Of a DNA stretch of 64,000 nucleotides, positions 1 through 8,501 are shown piece after piece. Numbering within the stretch: position 1 is the first letter of the stretch; every line of letters starts with the position of its first letter. Both the position numbers and the translations under genes were made by a program. The notes beneath the pieces are model-generated. The model was not told where the DNA came from. It saw only the letters and a list, made by a program, of their open reading frames with translations, and did no database searches. Source of the stretch: Actinomycetales bacterium JB111 (GTDB lineage: Bacteria; Actinomycetota; Actinomycetes; Actinomycetales; Actinomycetaceae); contig FUHX01000025.1 of assembly GCA_900163555.1 (NCBI GenBank), positions 1 to 64,000 of the forward strand. Reading direction: 5' to 3'.

Positions 1-118
1 TCGGGCCCGTGGGAATGTCTCGCGGCGCGAAGCGTTTCATTCTTCAACCATCGGAGGCCGCCCCCGTGCCACCGATGCCCCGGCGAGATCCGGGCGCGCA
101 GCCCCATCGAGGAGAACC

Positions 119-1762
119 ATGTCCCACCGCATCCGACGCGCACCAGCCGCGGCCGCCTTCGCCGCGGCCCTCGCCCTCACGCTCGCGGCCTGCGGTGGCG
201 GCGAGGACGACCCGGAGGAGACCGGCTCCGGAACCTCCGGCGAGTCCGGCAGCGAGTCGGGCTCGGAGTCCGGCTCCGGTTCGAGCGACGGGTCGACCGA
301 CGGGGCCGCCGACGCCGGCACGCCCGTCGAGGGCGGCAGCCTGACGGTCGCCCACACCCAGGCCCCCACGTCGCTCGACCTCCACAACGAGATCACCGCG
401 AACAACGCGTTCGTCATCGACAAGCTCTTCGAGGGCCTCGTGACCTTCGACGAGTCCGGCGAGATCGTGCCCGAGCTCGCCACCGAGTGGGACATCAGCG
501 ACGACGGCCTGACCTACACGTTCACCCTCGAGGAGAGCGTGCAGTTCTCGGACGGCAGCGAGCTGGACTCGGAGGACGTCGTGTTCTCGCTCGAGCGCCA
601 CCTCGAGGTCGGCGGACCGCTCCCCCTGCATGCGGACATCGCGAGCATCGAGGCGACCGACCCGACCACGGTCACCATCACCCTGAACGAGCCCTACACC
701 CCGCTGCTCGGCGAGCTCTCCGGCTTCTCCAACGGCATCATCCCGACCGACTTCGGGGGCCTGTCCGAGGAGGAGTTCTTCACCTCGCCCATCGGCTCGG
801 GCGCGTTCACGGTGGACAGCTGGGCTCCGGGCGGCGACATCGTCCTCGCGGCGAACGACAGCTACCGGGTCGACGGCCTGCCCCACCTGGACGAGGTGAC
901 GATCACCGTCATCGCGGACGACAACCAGCTCATCAGCCAGGTGCAGTCCGGCCAGGTGGACGTCATCACCCAGGTCCCGCCGGCGAACGTCTCGACGCTC
1001 GAGTCCAACGACGACGTCACCGTCTCGGCCACCGAGGGCTGGACCGTCGAGGAGCTCTTCTTCAACACGCAGGACGAGCACTTCGCCGACCCGCACGTGC
1101 GCGCCGCGGCCCAGCTCGCGATCGACCGCGAGGGCATCGTCGAGGCCTCGACCTTCGGCACCGCCACGCCCGCCGGCTCGCTGCTCCCGCCGCCGATCCA
1201 GTACTACGACGCCTCCCTCGCCACCTCCGTGGACATCGCGGCGGCCCAGGACGAGATCGCGCAGTCCGAGTTCCCCGACGGCTTCGACACCACGCTGCTC
1301 ATCCCGTCGGGCAACACCGCGCGCACGCAGTCCGCGCAGATCATCCAGGCGGGGCTCAGCCAGATCGGCATCACGGTCGAGATCGAGACCGTCGACCTGT
1401 CGACGTTCCGCGAGCGGTTCCGCGCGTTCGACTACTCGTTCATGGTCAACTCCGCGATCTCCGACATCCCGGACCCGAACGCGGTCATCACCTTCCAGGC
1501 CGACCCCGAGGGCGGCTCCGACTCGTACTGGACGCACTACGCGAACGACGAGGTCACCTCGCTCATCGACGAGGGCCGCTCCACCCCGGAGGGCCCGGAG
1601 CGCGAGGAGATCTACACCGAGATCCAGTCGCTCATCAACGCCGACGCCCCGTACGTCCCGCTGTACTACCCGCAGAACGTGCGCGCGTGGGGCGCGGGCG
1701 TCCAGGGCATCACGGTCCTGCCGAACGGCTCGCTCGACTACACCGAGGCGTGGGTCAGCTGA
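119..1762 (+). CDS. ABC transporter substrate-binding lipoprotein, peptide (SBP family 5)
   Basis: The 547-aa product is an extracytoplasmic receptor that should capture oligopeptides or dipeptides and hand them to the permeases encoded just downstream. A basic N-terminus and hydrophobic stretch end in the lipobox LAAC (residues 22-25), so Cys25 is the likely lipidated residue. Residues 26-65 are an acidic Gly/Ser/Glu linker, then the SBP_bac_5 fold begins at about residue 70. Length matches family 5 receptors. The ATG follows a clear GAGGAG ribosome site. It is first in a five-gene transporter operon with the aminotransferase behind. The exact ligand (peptide, nickel or other) cannot be read from the sequence. 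Confidence 0.93.
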   Translation: MSHRIRRAPAAAAFAAALALTLAACGGGEDDPEETGSGTSGESGSESGSESGSGSSDGSTDGAADAGTPVEGGSLTVAHTQAPTSLDLHNEITANNAFVIDKLFEGLVTFDESGEIVPELATEWDISDDGLTYTFTLEESVQFSDGSELDSEDVVFSLERHLEVGGPLPLHADIASIEATDPTTVTITLNEPYTPLLGELSGFSNGIIPTDFGGLSEEEFFTSPIGSGAFTVDSWAPGGDIVLAANDSYRVDGLPHLDEVTITVIADDNQLISQVQSGQVDVITQVPPANVSTLESNDDVTVSATEGWTVEELFFNTQDEHFADPHVRAAAQLAIDREGIVEASTFGTATPAGSLLPPPIQYYDASLATSVDIAAAQDEIAQSEFPDGFDTTLLIPSGNTARTQSAQIIQAGLSQIGITVEIETVDLSTFRERFRAFDYSFMVNSAISDIPDPNAVITFQADPEGGSDSYWTHYANDEVTSLIDEGRSTPEGPEREEIYTEIQSLINADAPYVPLYYPQNVRAWGAGVQGITVLPNGSLDYTEAWVS

Positions 1763-1814
1763 CCTCCCCCGACGTCGGCGCGAACCCCGGGCGGGTCGAC
1801 CCGCCCGCCGCAGG

Positions 1815-1848
1815 CTCGGCCCCCACCCCCTCCGGGGTGGGGGCCGAG
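1815..1848 (+). promoter_or_regulatory. Intercistronic hairpin between SBP and first permease
   Basis: A perfect 15-bp inverted repeat (arms 1815-1829 and 1834-1848, loop 4 nt) lies in the only sizeable gap of the transporter operon. Such hairpins after receptor genes commonly stabilise the upstream mRNA or attenuate downstream transcription, giving excess binding protein. This role is inferred. It has no T-run, so it need not be a complete terminator. Confidence 0.65.
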
Positions 1849-1854
1849 AACGGC

Positions 1855-2832
1855 ATGCCCGCGCCCCTGGACGCGGGCCAGGCCCGCGGGGGACGCACCG
1901 GCGCCGCCGGCCGCGGCACCCTGCGCGTGCTGGCCTCGACCCTCCCGGTGGTGATCGGCGTCGTCGTGGCGGTCTTCTTCCTCATCCGGCTGGTGCCGGG
2001 AGACCCCGCCCGCGCCAACCTGGGCGACCAGGCGAGCGACGACGCGGTCGCCGACCTGCGCCGCCAGCTCGGGCTGGACCAGCCGCTCCTCACCCAGTTC
2101 GGCGACTTCCTCTGGAATCTCGTCACCCGCGCGGACACCGGCGACTCCCTGTTCTACGGGGTCTCCTCCCGGGAGCTGGTCCTCGGCCGTGCGGGGCTCA
2201 CGCTCTCGCTCGTGGCGGTCGCCGCGGTGCTGGCGATCCTCATCGTCGTGCCGCTGGCGATCCTCGCGGCCACGCGCCGCGGCTCGCTCACCGACCACCT
2301 CGTGCGGATCGTGCCGACGGTCGGCCTGTCGATGCCGATCTTCTGGATCGGCATGCTCCTCGCGCTGCTGTTCTCCCACCGGCTCGGCTGGCTCCCGCCC
2401 GGCGGCGACGGGGACGGGCTGCGCAGCCTCCTGCTGCCCGGGCTGTCGATCGCGATCACGATCGCCCCGACGCTCATCCGGTCGCTGCGGGCGCAGCTGG
2501 TCGAGGTGCTCGACGCCGACTTCGTCACCACCGCGCGCGCCGCCGGCCTGCCCGCGCGCCGCGTGCTCGGCGTGCACGTCCTGCGCAACGCGGCCGCACC
2601 GACCCTGTCCCTGTTCGGGCTGAACATCGCGCTCATGCTCGGCGGGACCCTCGTGGTGGAGCGCGTCTTCGACCTCGACGGCATCGGCACGATCCTGTTC
2701 GAGGCCGCCGGCAACCGCGACTACCCGCTCGTCCAGGCGATCACGCTCTTCTCCGCGATCGTGGTCATCGTGGCCTCGCTCGTCACCGACCTGCTCGTCA
2801 CGTGGCTCGACCCGAGGGGGACGGACCGATGA
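1855..2832 (+). CDS. Peptide ABC transporter permease (DppB/OppB type)
   Basis: This integral membrane subunit (325 aa from the chosen start) should form half of the translocation pore of the peptide importer. After a hydrophilic N-terminus, the first membrane helix begins near residue 25 and is followed by the GDPAR segment typical of DppB. About six helices are visible, and a cytoplasmic EAA-type loop (TTARAAGLPARRVLG) contacts the ATPase. The ATG at 1855 lies just after the intercistronic hairpin. In-frame GTGs at 1837 and at 1750 (overlapping the receptor gene) are alternatives, so the start is uncertain. The end overlaps the next gene by ATGA. Confidence 0.88.
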   Translation: MPAPLDAGQARGGRTGAAGRGTLRVLASTLPVVIGVVVAVFFLIRLVPGDPARANLGDQASDDAVADLRRQLGLDQPLLTQFGDFLWNLVTRADTGDSLFYGVSSRELVLGRAGLTLSLVAVAAVLAILIVVPLAILAATRRGSLTDHLVRIVPTVGLSMPIFWIGMLLALLFSHRLGWLPPGGDGDGLRSLLLPGLSIAITIAPTLIRSLRAQLVEVLDADFVTTARAAGLPARRVLGVHVLRNAAAPTLSLFGLNIALMLGGTLVVERVFDLDGIGTILFEAAGNRDYPLVQAITLFSAIVVIVASLVTDLLVTWLDPRGTDR

Positions 2833-3791
2833 CCGAGATCCTCGGCTCTGGTGGCGCGGCGGGCGCGGGTGGCTCTGTTGGCGCAGCGAGCGCGTCCGGC
2901 TCGGCGGGTGCGGCCGGCGCAGCCAGCTCGGCGGGCGCGGCCGCCGCCACCTCCGGCATCTCCCCCGCCCCGCCCGCGGCCTGGCGGCGGGCGCTGCGCT
3001 CGCCGAACCTCATCATCGGCGCGCTCATCACCCTCACGGTCGCCGTCGTCACGATCCTCGCGCCCGTCATCGCGCCGTACGACCCGAACGAGATGGACTT
3101 CGCGAACACCCTCGCACCGCCGAGCGCGCAGTACCCGCTCGGCACGGACCAGCTCGGGCACGGCCTGCTCACCGTGCTGCTGCACGGCGGGCGGGTCGAC
3201 CTCTCGGTGGCCCTGCTCGCGGCGGCGACCCCGTTCGTCGTCGGGGTCCTGCTCGGGACGGTCGCCGGGTACGTGGGCGGCCCGCTCGACCGGGTCATCG
3301 CGCGCATCACGGACACGGTCGTCGCGTTCCCGTTCTACGTCCTCGTCATCGCGATCGTGGCGATGGTCGGGCAGGGGACGGTCGGCATCGTCGTCACGTT
3401 CGCGATCGTGGGGTGGATCGGCTATGCCCGCGTCGTGCGGACGGCGACCCGCGCCGTCGCGACCTCCGACTACGTGGTCGCCGCCCGCGGCGGCGGACTC
3501 GGCCACGCCCGCGTGCTGCTGCGCCACGTCCTGCCGGCGACAATCACCCAGGCCGTCGTCCTGCTCGTGAGCGAGATCGTCCTCATCATGGTGGCGATCG
3601 TGACCCTGGGGTTCCTCGGCCTCGGCTACGACCCGTCGATCCCCGAGTGGGGGGCCATGATCGACGCCGGGCGCCCCTTCCTCACCGACAAGTGGTGGAT
3701 GTCCGTGGCGCCGGGCGGCGCGGTCGTCCTCGTCGGCGTCGGGCTGTCCCTGCTCGCCGACGGCCTGTCGGACCTGTGGGGGCAGCGATGA
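2829..3791 (+). CDS. Peptide ABC transporter permease (DppC/OppC type)
   Basis: The second pore subunit of the peptide importer, 320 aa. The start ATG overlaps the stop of the preceding permease (ATGA), indicating translational coupling. The first ~55 residues are an unusual Ala/Gly/Ser low-complexity leader. The DppC core follows: a first helix near residues 65-90, the PYDPN segment, the LGTDQLGHG motif characteristic of OppC/DppC, and an EAA loop (VVAARGGGLGHARVLLRHV). Five to six membrane helices are seen. The low-complexity leader has no assigned function. Confidence 0.92.
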   Translation: MTEILGSGGAAGAGGSVGAASASGSAGAAGAASSAGAAAATSGISPAPPAAWRRALRSPNLIIGALITLTVAVVTILAPVIAPYDPNEMDFANTLAPPSAQYPLGTDQLGHGLLTVLLHGGRVDLSVALLAAATPFVVGVLLGTVAGYVGGPLDRVIARITDTVVAFPFYVLVIAIVAMVGQGTVGIVVTFAIVGWIGYARVVRTATRAVATSDYVVAARGGGLGHARVLLRHVLPATITQAVVLLVSEIVLIMVAIVTLGFLGLGYDPSIPEWGAMIDAGRPFLTDKWWMSVAPGGAVVLVGVGLSLLADGLSDLWGQR

Positions 3792-4540
3792 GCGCGCCCG
3801 CGACCGGCCTGCTGGACGTGCGTGGCCTGAGGATCAGCGCCGGCGAGCGGGAGATCGTCACCGGGATCGACCTGCACGTCGACCCCGGCGAGTGCCTCGG
3901 CCTGGTCGGCGAGTCCGGCTCGGGCAAGTCCCTCGCCGTCCGCGCGGTCATGGACATCCTGCCGCGGGGCGTGCGCCGGTCGGGCGGCGAGGTGACCGCG
4001 GGCGGCCGGTTCGCGATGGTCTTCCAGAACCCGACGACGTCGCTCGACCCCCTGATGTCCGTCGGCAACCAGATCGCGGAGGTCCGGCGGTTCGTGCGCG
4101 GCCGCAGCCGGGCCGAGGCGAAGGCTGAAGCGATCGAGCTGCTCACGCAGGTCGGCATCCCGGACCCGGCCACGCGGTACCGCTCCCGCCCCGACCAGCT
4201 CTCCGGCGGCCAGCGCCAGCGCGTCGGCATCGCGATCGCCCTGGCGACCGACCCCGACATCCTGCTGTGCGACGAGCCGACGACCGCCCTCGACGTCACC
4301 GTCCAGGCGCAGGTGCTCGGCCTGCTCACCGCCCTGCGGCGCGACCGCGGGCTGACGATGGTGATGATCAGCCACGACCTTGCGGTCGTCGCGCAGGTCG
4401 CCGACCGGGTGGCCGTCATGCGCGCGGGCGCCGTCGTCGAGACGGGGCCGACCGCCTCGGTGGTCGGCGACCCTCAGCACGAGTACACAGCCTCGCTCGT
4501 CGGCGCCGTCCTCGACCTGCCAGAGGCGGAGGACTCATGA
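3788..4540 (+). CDS. Peptide ABC transporter ATP-binding protein (DppD type)
   Basis: A cytoplasmic ATPase of 250 aa that powers the importer. Walker A is GESGSGKS (residues 41-48), the Q-loop lies in FQNPTTS, the signature is LSGGQRQRV, Walker B is ILLCDEPT and the H-loop His is in MISHD. All catalytic elements are intact. It is shorter than typical DppD/OppD (about 320 aa) because the C-terminal oligopeptide-transporter extension is abbreviated. The ATG overlaps the preceding stop (ATGA). It should dimerise with the ATPase encoded next. Confidence 0.93.
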   Translation: MSAPATGLLDVRGLRISAGEREIVTGIDLHVDPGECLGLVGESGSGKSLAVRAVMDILPRGVRRSGGEVTAGGRFAMVFQNPTTSLDPLMSVGNQIAEVRRFVRGRSRAEAKAEAIELLTQVGIPDPATRYRSRPDQLSGGQRQRVGIAIALATDPDILLCDEPTTALDVTVQAQVLGLLTALRRDRGLTMVMISHDLAVVAQVADRVAVMRAGAVVETGPTASVVGDPQHEYTASLVGAVLDLPEAEDS

Positions 4541-5460
4541 GCGCGGGAATGAACGGGGACGGGGCGGAGACCCGGTCCGACGCCGAGGCAGCAGCCGGCG
4601 CGGCGAGCACCGGGGCCAGCACCTCGGCCGGGGCCGCCCTGGAGGTCCGCGGGATCAGCGCCGGCTACGGCCGCACGCGCGTCCTGCACGACGTCTCCCT
4701 CGACCTCCCCGCCGGCGGCTCGCTGGGCATCGTTGGTGAGTCCGGGTCGGGCAAGACCACCCTCGCGCGCGTCATCGCCGGGGAGCACGCACCCGAGAGC
4801 GGCGAGATCCTGCTCGACGGCGAGGCGCTCACCCGCCGCCGCACCTCCGCCCAACGGCGCGCGATCCAGGTGGTCCACCAGGACCCCTACTCCTCGCTCA
4901 ACCCGCGTCTGCGCATCGGGTCCGTGCTCACCGAGCTGCTCGCGGTCCACCGGCTGAGGCCGCGGGCCGAACGACGGGCGCGCGCCGAGGAGCTCATGCG
5001 CCTGGTCTCCCTGCCGGTCGAGGCCCTGGACGCCTTCCCCGGACAGCTGTCGGGCGGGCAGCGGCAGCGGGCCGCCATCGCCCGCGCGCTCGCGGTCGAG
5101 CCCCGCCTCCTGGTCGCCGACGAACCGACGTCCGCCCTCGACGTCACCGTCCAGGCCACGGTCCTCGCCCTTCTCGACGACCTCCGCGAGCGCCTCGGTC
5201 TGACCATCCTCCTCATCAGCCACGACCTCGCGGTCGTCCACCACCTCACCGAGCGGGTCGGCGTCATGCGGGACGGGCGCCTCGTCGAGCTCGCGGGGAC
5301 GGACGAGGTCTTCCGTCGCCCCACCGATCCCTACACGCGCCGGTTGCTGGCCTCCGCGCCCCGGCTCGCGCCCGCGGCCGGACGAGTCCCCCCGCCCGAC
5401 GACGACGCGCCGTCGCGTTCAGACGACCGGCCCGCTCCAGACGACCGGCCGCCCACATGA
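4537..5460 (+). CDS. Peptide ABC transporter ATP-binding protein (DppF type)
   Basis: The partner ATPase, 307 aa, coupled to the preceding gene by an ATGA overlap. A ~35-residue Ala/Ser/Thr-rich leader precedes the ABC domain. Walker A is GESGSGKTT (67-75), the Q-loop region reads HQDPYSSLNPR as in OppF/DppF, the signature is LSGGQRQRA, Walker B is LLVADEPTSALD and the H-loop is LISHD. The last ~30 residues are Pro/Asp-rich. With the preceding ATPase it completes an SBP-B-C-D-F peptide uptake system. Confidence 0.93.
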   Translation: MSAGMNGDGAETRSDAEAAAGAASTGASTSAGAALEVRGISAGYGRTRVLHDVSLDLPAGGSLGIVGESGSGKTTLARVIAGEHAPESGEILLDGEALTRRRTSAQRRAIQVVHQDPYSSLNPRLRIGSVLTELLAVHRLRPRAERRARAEELMRLVSLPVEALDAFPGQLSGGQRQRAAIARALAVEPRLLVADEPTSALDVTVQATVLALLDDLRERLGLTILLISHDLAVVHHLTERVGVMRDGRLVELAGTDEVFRRPTDPYTRRLLASAPRLAPAAGRVPPPDDDAPSRSDDRPAPDDRPPT

Positions 5461-5488
5461 CGGCCCCCACCAACGATCGGAGAGCGAC

Positions 5489-6793
5489 GTGACCTCACCA
5501 TCCGCATCGGCAGCGCCGAACCTGCTGGACCTCCCGCCCCTGACCCCGGGCGAGGTCACCGGCCTCGAGGAGCGCATCGCCGAGGTGCTCGGCGTGCCGA
5601 CGGCGAGCCACGACGTCGCGCTCGTCCCCGGCGAGGCGATCCTCGCCCTCGAGGCCGCGGCGCGGTCGGTCGCCCACCCCGGGCAGACCGCGGTCAACGT
5701 GGTGACCGGGCCCTACGGCGCCCTGTTCGGCTCGTGGATGCGGGCAACCGGCGCCGAGGTCGTCGACGTGACGAGCCCGCTCGACTCGGTCGCGGACCCG
5801 GCCGAGGTGCGGCGGGCGCTCGACGACCACCCCGACGCGACCGTCCTCGCGGTCGTCCACGCAGAGGCCGCGACCGGCGGCACGAACGACCTCGACGCGA
5901 TCCTCGCCCTGGCCGAGGAGCGCGGGCTGATCACCGTCGTCGACGCGGTGGCCTCCGTCGGCGCCGAGCCCGTCCCGTTCGACCGCGCGGACGTCGTGGC
6001 CATCGGTCCGCAGAAGGGCCTCGCGGGTCCCGCCGGCATCTCCGCGCTCACCGTCTCCCGGCGAGCGTGGGCACACATCGGGTCGAACCCGGCCGCGCCG
6101 CGCGACTCGTCGCTCTCCCTGCTCGACTGGCACGAGCGGTGGCTGCGCTCCGACCGCACCGAGATCCCCGGCTACCTCCCCTGGCTCGAGGCGCACGCGT
6201 TCGCCGCCGCGATCGACCGGGTGGGCGCCGAGGGGCTCGACGCGGTGGAGGCCCGGCACGCGGCGGCGCGCGCCGCCGCCCGGGCGGGCATCGCCGAGCT
6301 GGGCCTCGAGCCGTGGCAGCGCGAGGAGTCCGCGGCAGCGCCGATCGTCACGACGGTCCGGCTGCCCGAGTCGATCGCGGGCCGGCCCACCGTTGGCGAA
6401 TCCGCTGCGGGTGCACCCACCGTTGGCGAATCCGCTGCGGGTGCACCCACCGTTGGCAAATCCGCTGCGGGTGCACCCACCGATGGCGGGTCCGTCGCCG
6501 ATGGGGTCGATGCCACAGAACCCACCGACGGCGAACCCACCGATGGCGCGCCCACTTCCGGTGAGTCCAGTGTCCGCGGGCTGATCGCGAAGGCGGCTGC
6601 GGCGTCGTCGGGGATCGTGGGGCCGGGTCCCGGTCCTCTCACGGACCGGCTCCTCCGCATCGTCCACACCGGCCGGGCGGCGTCCCTGGACGCGGTCCGG
6701 CGGGCGCTGACCGCCCTCGCTCCGCTCGCGCCGAACGCGGACGGGCTCGAGGCCGCGCTGGCCGCCGCCGAGGCGGCCTGGTCCGGGCGGTAG
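5489..6793 (+). CDS. Class-V PLP-dependent aminotransferase with a minisatellite-encoded insert
   Basis: A fold-type I aminotransferase of the alanine-glyoxylate/serine-pyruvate group, 434 aa. The Schiff-base lysine is probably Lys176 in the motif AIGPQKGLAGPAG, preceded by the cofactor Asp in TVVDAVASVGAEP. GTG start with GGAGAG upstream. It follows the peptide transporter by 28 bp and is probably co-transcribed, suggesting catabolism of imported amino acids; this is inference. A ~60-aa low-complexity insert made of a 30-bp tandem repeat interrupts the C-terminal domain near residues 300-360, between the PIVTTVRLPES strand and the final helices. Substrate specificity is not readable. Confidence 0.85.
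   Translation: MTSPSASAAPNLLDLPPLTPGEVTGLEERIAEVLGVPTASHDVALVPGEAILALEAAARSVAHPGQTAVNVVTGPYGALFGSWMRATGAEVVDVTSPLDSVADPAEVRRALDDHPDATVLAVVHAEAATGGTNDLDAILALAEERGLITVVDAVASVGAEPVPFDRADVVAIGPQKGLAGPAGISALTVSRRAWAHIGSNPAAPRDSSLSLLDWHERWLRSDRTEIPGYLPWLEAHAFAAAIDRVGAEGLDAVEARHAAARAAARAGIAELGLEPWQREESAAAPIVTTVRLPESIAGRPTVGESAAGAPTVGESAAGAPTVGKSAAGAPTDGGSVADGVDATEPTDGEPTDGAPTSGESSVRGLIAKAAAASSGIVGPGPGPLTDRLLRIVHTGRAASLDAVRRALTALAPLAPNADGLEAALAAAEAAWSGR
6386..6475 (+). repeat. 30-bp minisatellite inside the aminotransferase gene (3 units)
   Basis: Three head-to-tail 30-bp units (6386-6415, 6416-6445, 6446-6475) differ by a single base (gaa to aaa in the third). Degenerate unit fragments continue to about 6555. 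Each unit encodes ten residues (PTVGESAAGA), so copy-number change would keep the reading frame. Confidence 0.95.
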
Positions 6794-6894
6794 CGGCCCC
6801 TGGGCGGTCTCTCTCCGCCGTCGGGGCTCCCCGCGGACCGAGCCACCCACCGTCCGAGCTAGCTACCCACGGTCGGCGCTACCCGCGGTCCGAG

Positions 6895-8019
6895 CTAGCC
6901 GCGGACCCAGAAGCGGGCGTGGTCGTCGGCGAGCGGGAGGTCGTGCGCGGCAGCGACCCCGGCGTGCAGGAGCTGGCCGTCGTGCGCGTTGAGGCCCTTG
7001 GCCAGGTGCGGGTCGGCCTTGAGCGCCGCCCGCCAGCCGCCTGATCCGGACAGCGCGCGCACGTACGGCAGGGTGAGCGACGTGAGGGCGAAGGTGGCCG
7101 AGCGCGGGTAGGCGGCGGGCATGTTCGCGACCGCGTAGACCGTGGCCGGGCCGACCGTGAACGTGGGGTCGGAGTGCGTCGTCGGGCGGGAGACCTCGAA
7201 GCAGCCGCCCTGGTCGATCGAGATGTCCACGAGCACACTGCCCGGCCGCATCCGCTCGACCATCTCGCGGGTGACGAGCCGGGGAGTGTGGGCGCCGGGC
7301 ACGAGCACGGTGCCGATGACGAGGTCCGCGCGCTCGACGGCCTCCGCGATCGCCTGGTGCGTGGCGGCCAGCGTCCGCACGGCGGGGCCGTAGCGGTCGT
7401 CGAGCGCCCGGAGCGCGTCCATCGAGCTGTCGAAGGCGGTGACGGACGCGTGCATGCCGACGGCGTAGCCGGCCGCGCCGGTTCCCGCCACGCCCGCGCC
7501 GAGGACGACGACCTCGGCCGGGGGCGCGCCGACGACGCCACCCATGAGCACGCCCGGCCCGCCGGCCGTGGCAGCGAGCAGGTTGGCGCCGACGACGGCC
7601 GCCATGCGCCCCGCGATCTGGGACATCGGCGCGAGCAGGGGCAGTCGCCCGGCAGCGTTCTCGACCGTCTCGTAGGCGATCGCCGTGGTGCCCGCCTGCA
7701 GCAGGCGCTCGGTGAGCGCCCGGTCGGCGGCGAGGTGCAGGTAGGTGAACAGGACCTGCCCGGGGCGCAGGTGGTCGTACTCCTCGGGCCTCGGCTCCTT
7801 GATCTTCACGACCAGGTCCGCGGCCCACGCCTCGGAGGCGGTGTCGACAATCCTCGCGCCGGCGGCCGCGTAGTCGTCGTCCTGGATCCCGGAGGTGAGC
7901 CCGGCCCCGGACTGGACGAGGACCTTGCGGTCGGCCGAGACGAGCTCGGCCACCCCGGCTGCGGTCAGGCCGACCCGACCCTCGTGGTCGAGCACCTCCG
8001 TCGGTACTCCGATGCGCAT
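6895..8019 (-). CDS. ald: Alanine dehydrogenase
   Basis: An NAD-dependent enzyme interconverting L-alanine and pyruvate plus ammonium, cytoplasmic, 374 aa (family about 371). The N-terminus MRIGVPTE is diagnostic. Arg15, Lys74 (KIKEP) and His95 (TYLHLA) correspond to the pyruvate-binding and catalytic residues of the family. The Rossmann motif VVVLGAGVAG lies in the centre. The ATG at 8019 begins the conserved N-terminus. It converges with the aminotransferase gene. It is followed upstream by a 480-bp repeat-rich gap, so it is probably monocistronic. Confidence 0.96.
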   Translation of the reverse strand: MRIGVPTEVLDHEGRVGLTAAGVAELVSADRKVLVQSGAGLTSGIQDDDYAAAGARIVDTASEAWAADLVVKIKEPRPEEYDHLRPGQVLFTYLHLAADRALTERLLQAGTTAIAYETVENAAGRLPLLAPMSQIAGRMAAVVGANLLAATAGGPGVLMGGVVGAPPAEVVVLGAGVAGTGAAGYAVGMHASVTAFDSSMDALRALDDRYGPAVRTLAATHQAIAEAVERADLVIGTVLVPGAHTPRLVTREMVERMRPGSVLVDISIDQGGCFEVSRPTTHSDPTFTVGPATVYAVANMPAAYPRSATFALTSLTLPYVRALSGSGGWRAALKADPHLAKGLNAHDGQLLHAGVAAAHDLPLADDHARFWVRG

Positions 8020-8114
8020 GACACCCTCCGTTCGCGATCCGCCAAGGCTAGTCCCACCCGCTCCTCCGGCCCCCACCAGTCGCGTGGCCGAACCCCAGTC
8101 GCCGCCCATCCCCA

Positions 8115-8174
8115 ACTGGTGGGACCCATTCGGCCACGTCTGCGCCAAAAAGTCGCCGGCTGGGTCCCACCAGT
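8115..8174. repeat. 60-bp hairpin repeat element, copy 1
   Basis: Arms ACTGGTGGGACCCA (8115-8128) and TGGGTCCCACCAGT (8161-8174) are perfectly complementary and enclose a 32-nt loop. The loop itself can pair partly (CGGC/GCCG). It shares arms, loop length and much of the loop sequence with the copy at 8254-8313. Confidence 0.9.
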
Positions 8175-8253
8175 CCCGTCCCCGTCCGGGCGCATCTCTC
8201 CCTGTCGCCGCCGCTGCCTCCATTCCGCGCCCCCATCTCGCCCCCACCCCCCG

Positions 8254-8313
8254 ACTGGTGGGACCCAATCGGCAACTCTTGCGCCAGAAACGTGCCAGTT
8301 GGGTCCCACCAGT
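8254..8313. repeat. 60-bp hairpin repeat element, copy 2
   Basis: The same 14-bp arms as copy 1 (8254-8267 and 8300-8313), extended to 16 bp in this copy (8253-8268/8299-8314), again with a 32-nt loop between the core arms. Loop positions conserved with copy 1 include tcggc near the start and tgcgcca in the middle. This looks like a REP-type mobile or bound element, not a single-gene terminator. Confidence 0.9.
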
Positions 8314-8410
8314 CCGGGTTGGTGCACGGGCAGGGGCAGGAGCGGCGGACCGGGCGCAGTTGGGCAGCCCAGGTCGGAGGGGCGGGCAGGTCTGGGCGCA
8401 GGCCCAGGGC

Positions 8411-8441
<31 letters not shown>

Positions 8442-8501
8442 GGCGAGACGAGCGGAGTCCGGCCGGCCCCAGGACGGTGCGTGAACCAACGGGGCGGGGA
8501 A

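Noticed and set aside
44-1537. 497-aa minus-strand open frame over the peptide-binding protein gene
   Set aside because: Composition is typical of GC-rich antisense frames and the plus strand encodes a clear family 5 binding protein with lipobox and ribosome site.
8115-8313. Reading the two hairpins as ordinary terminators of the ubiB-like gene
   Set aside because: They lie beyond that gene's stop, but two copies share long arms and conserved 32-nt loops, which a terminator would not require; termination remains a possible side effect.
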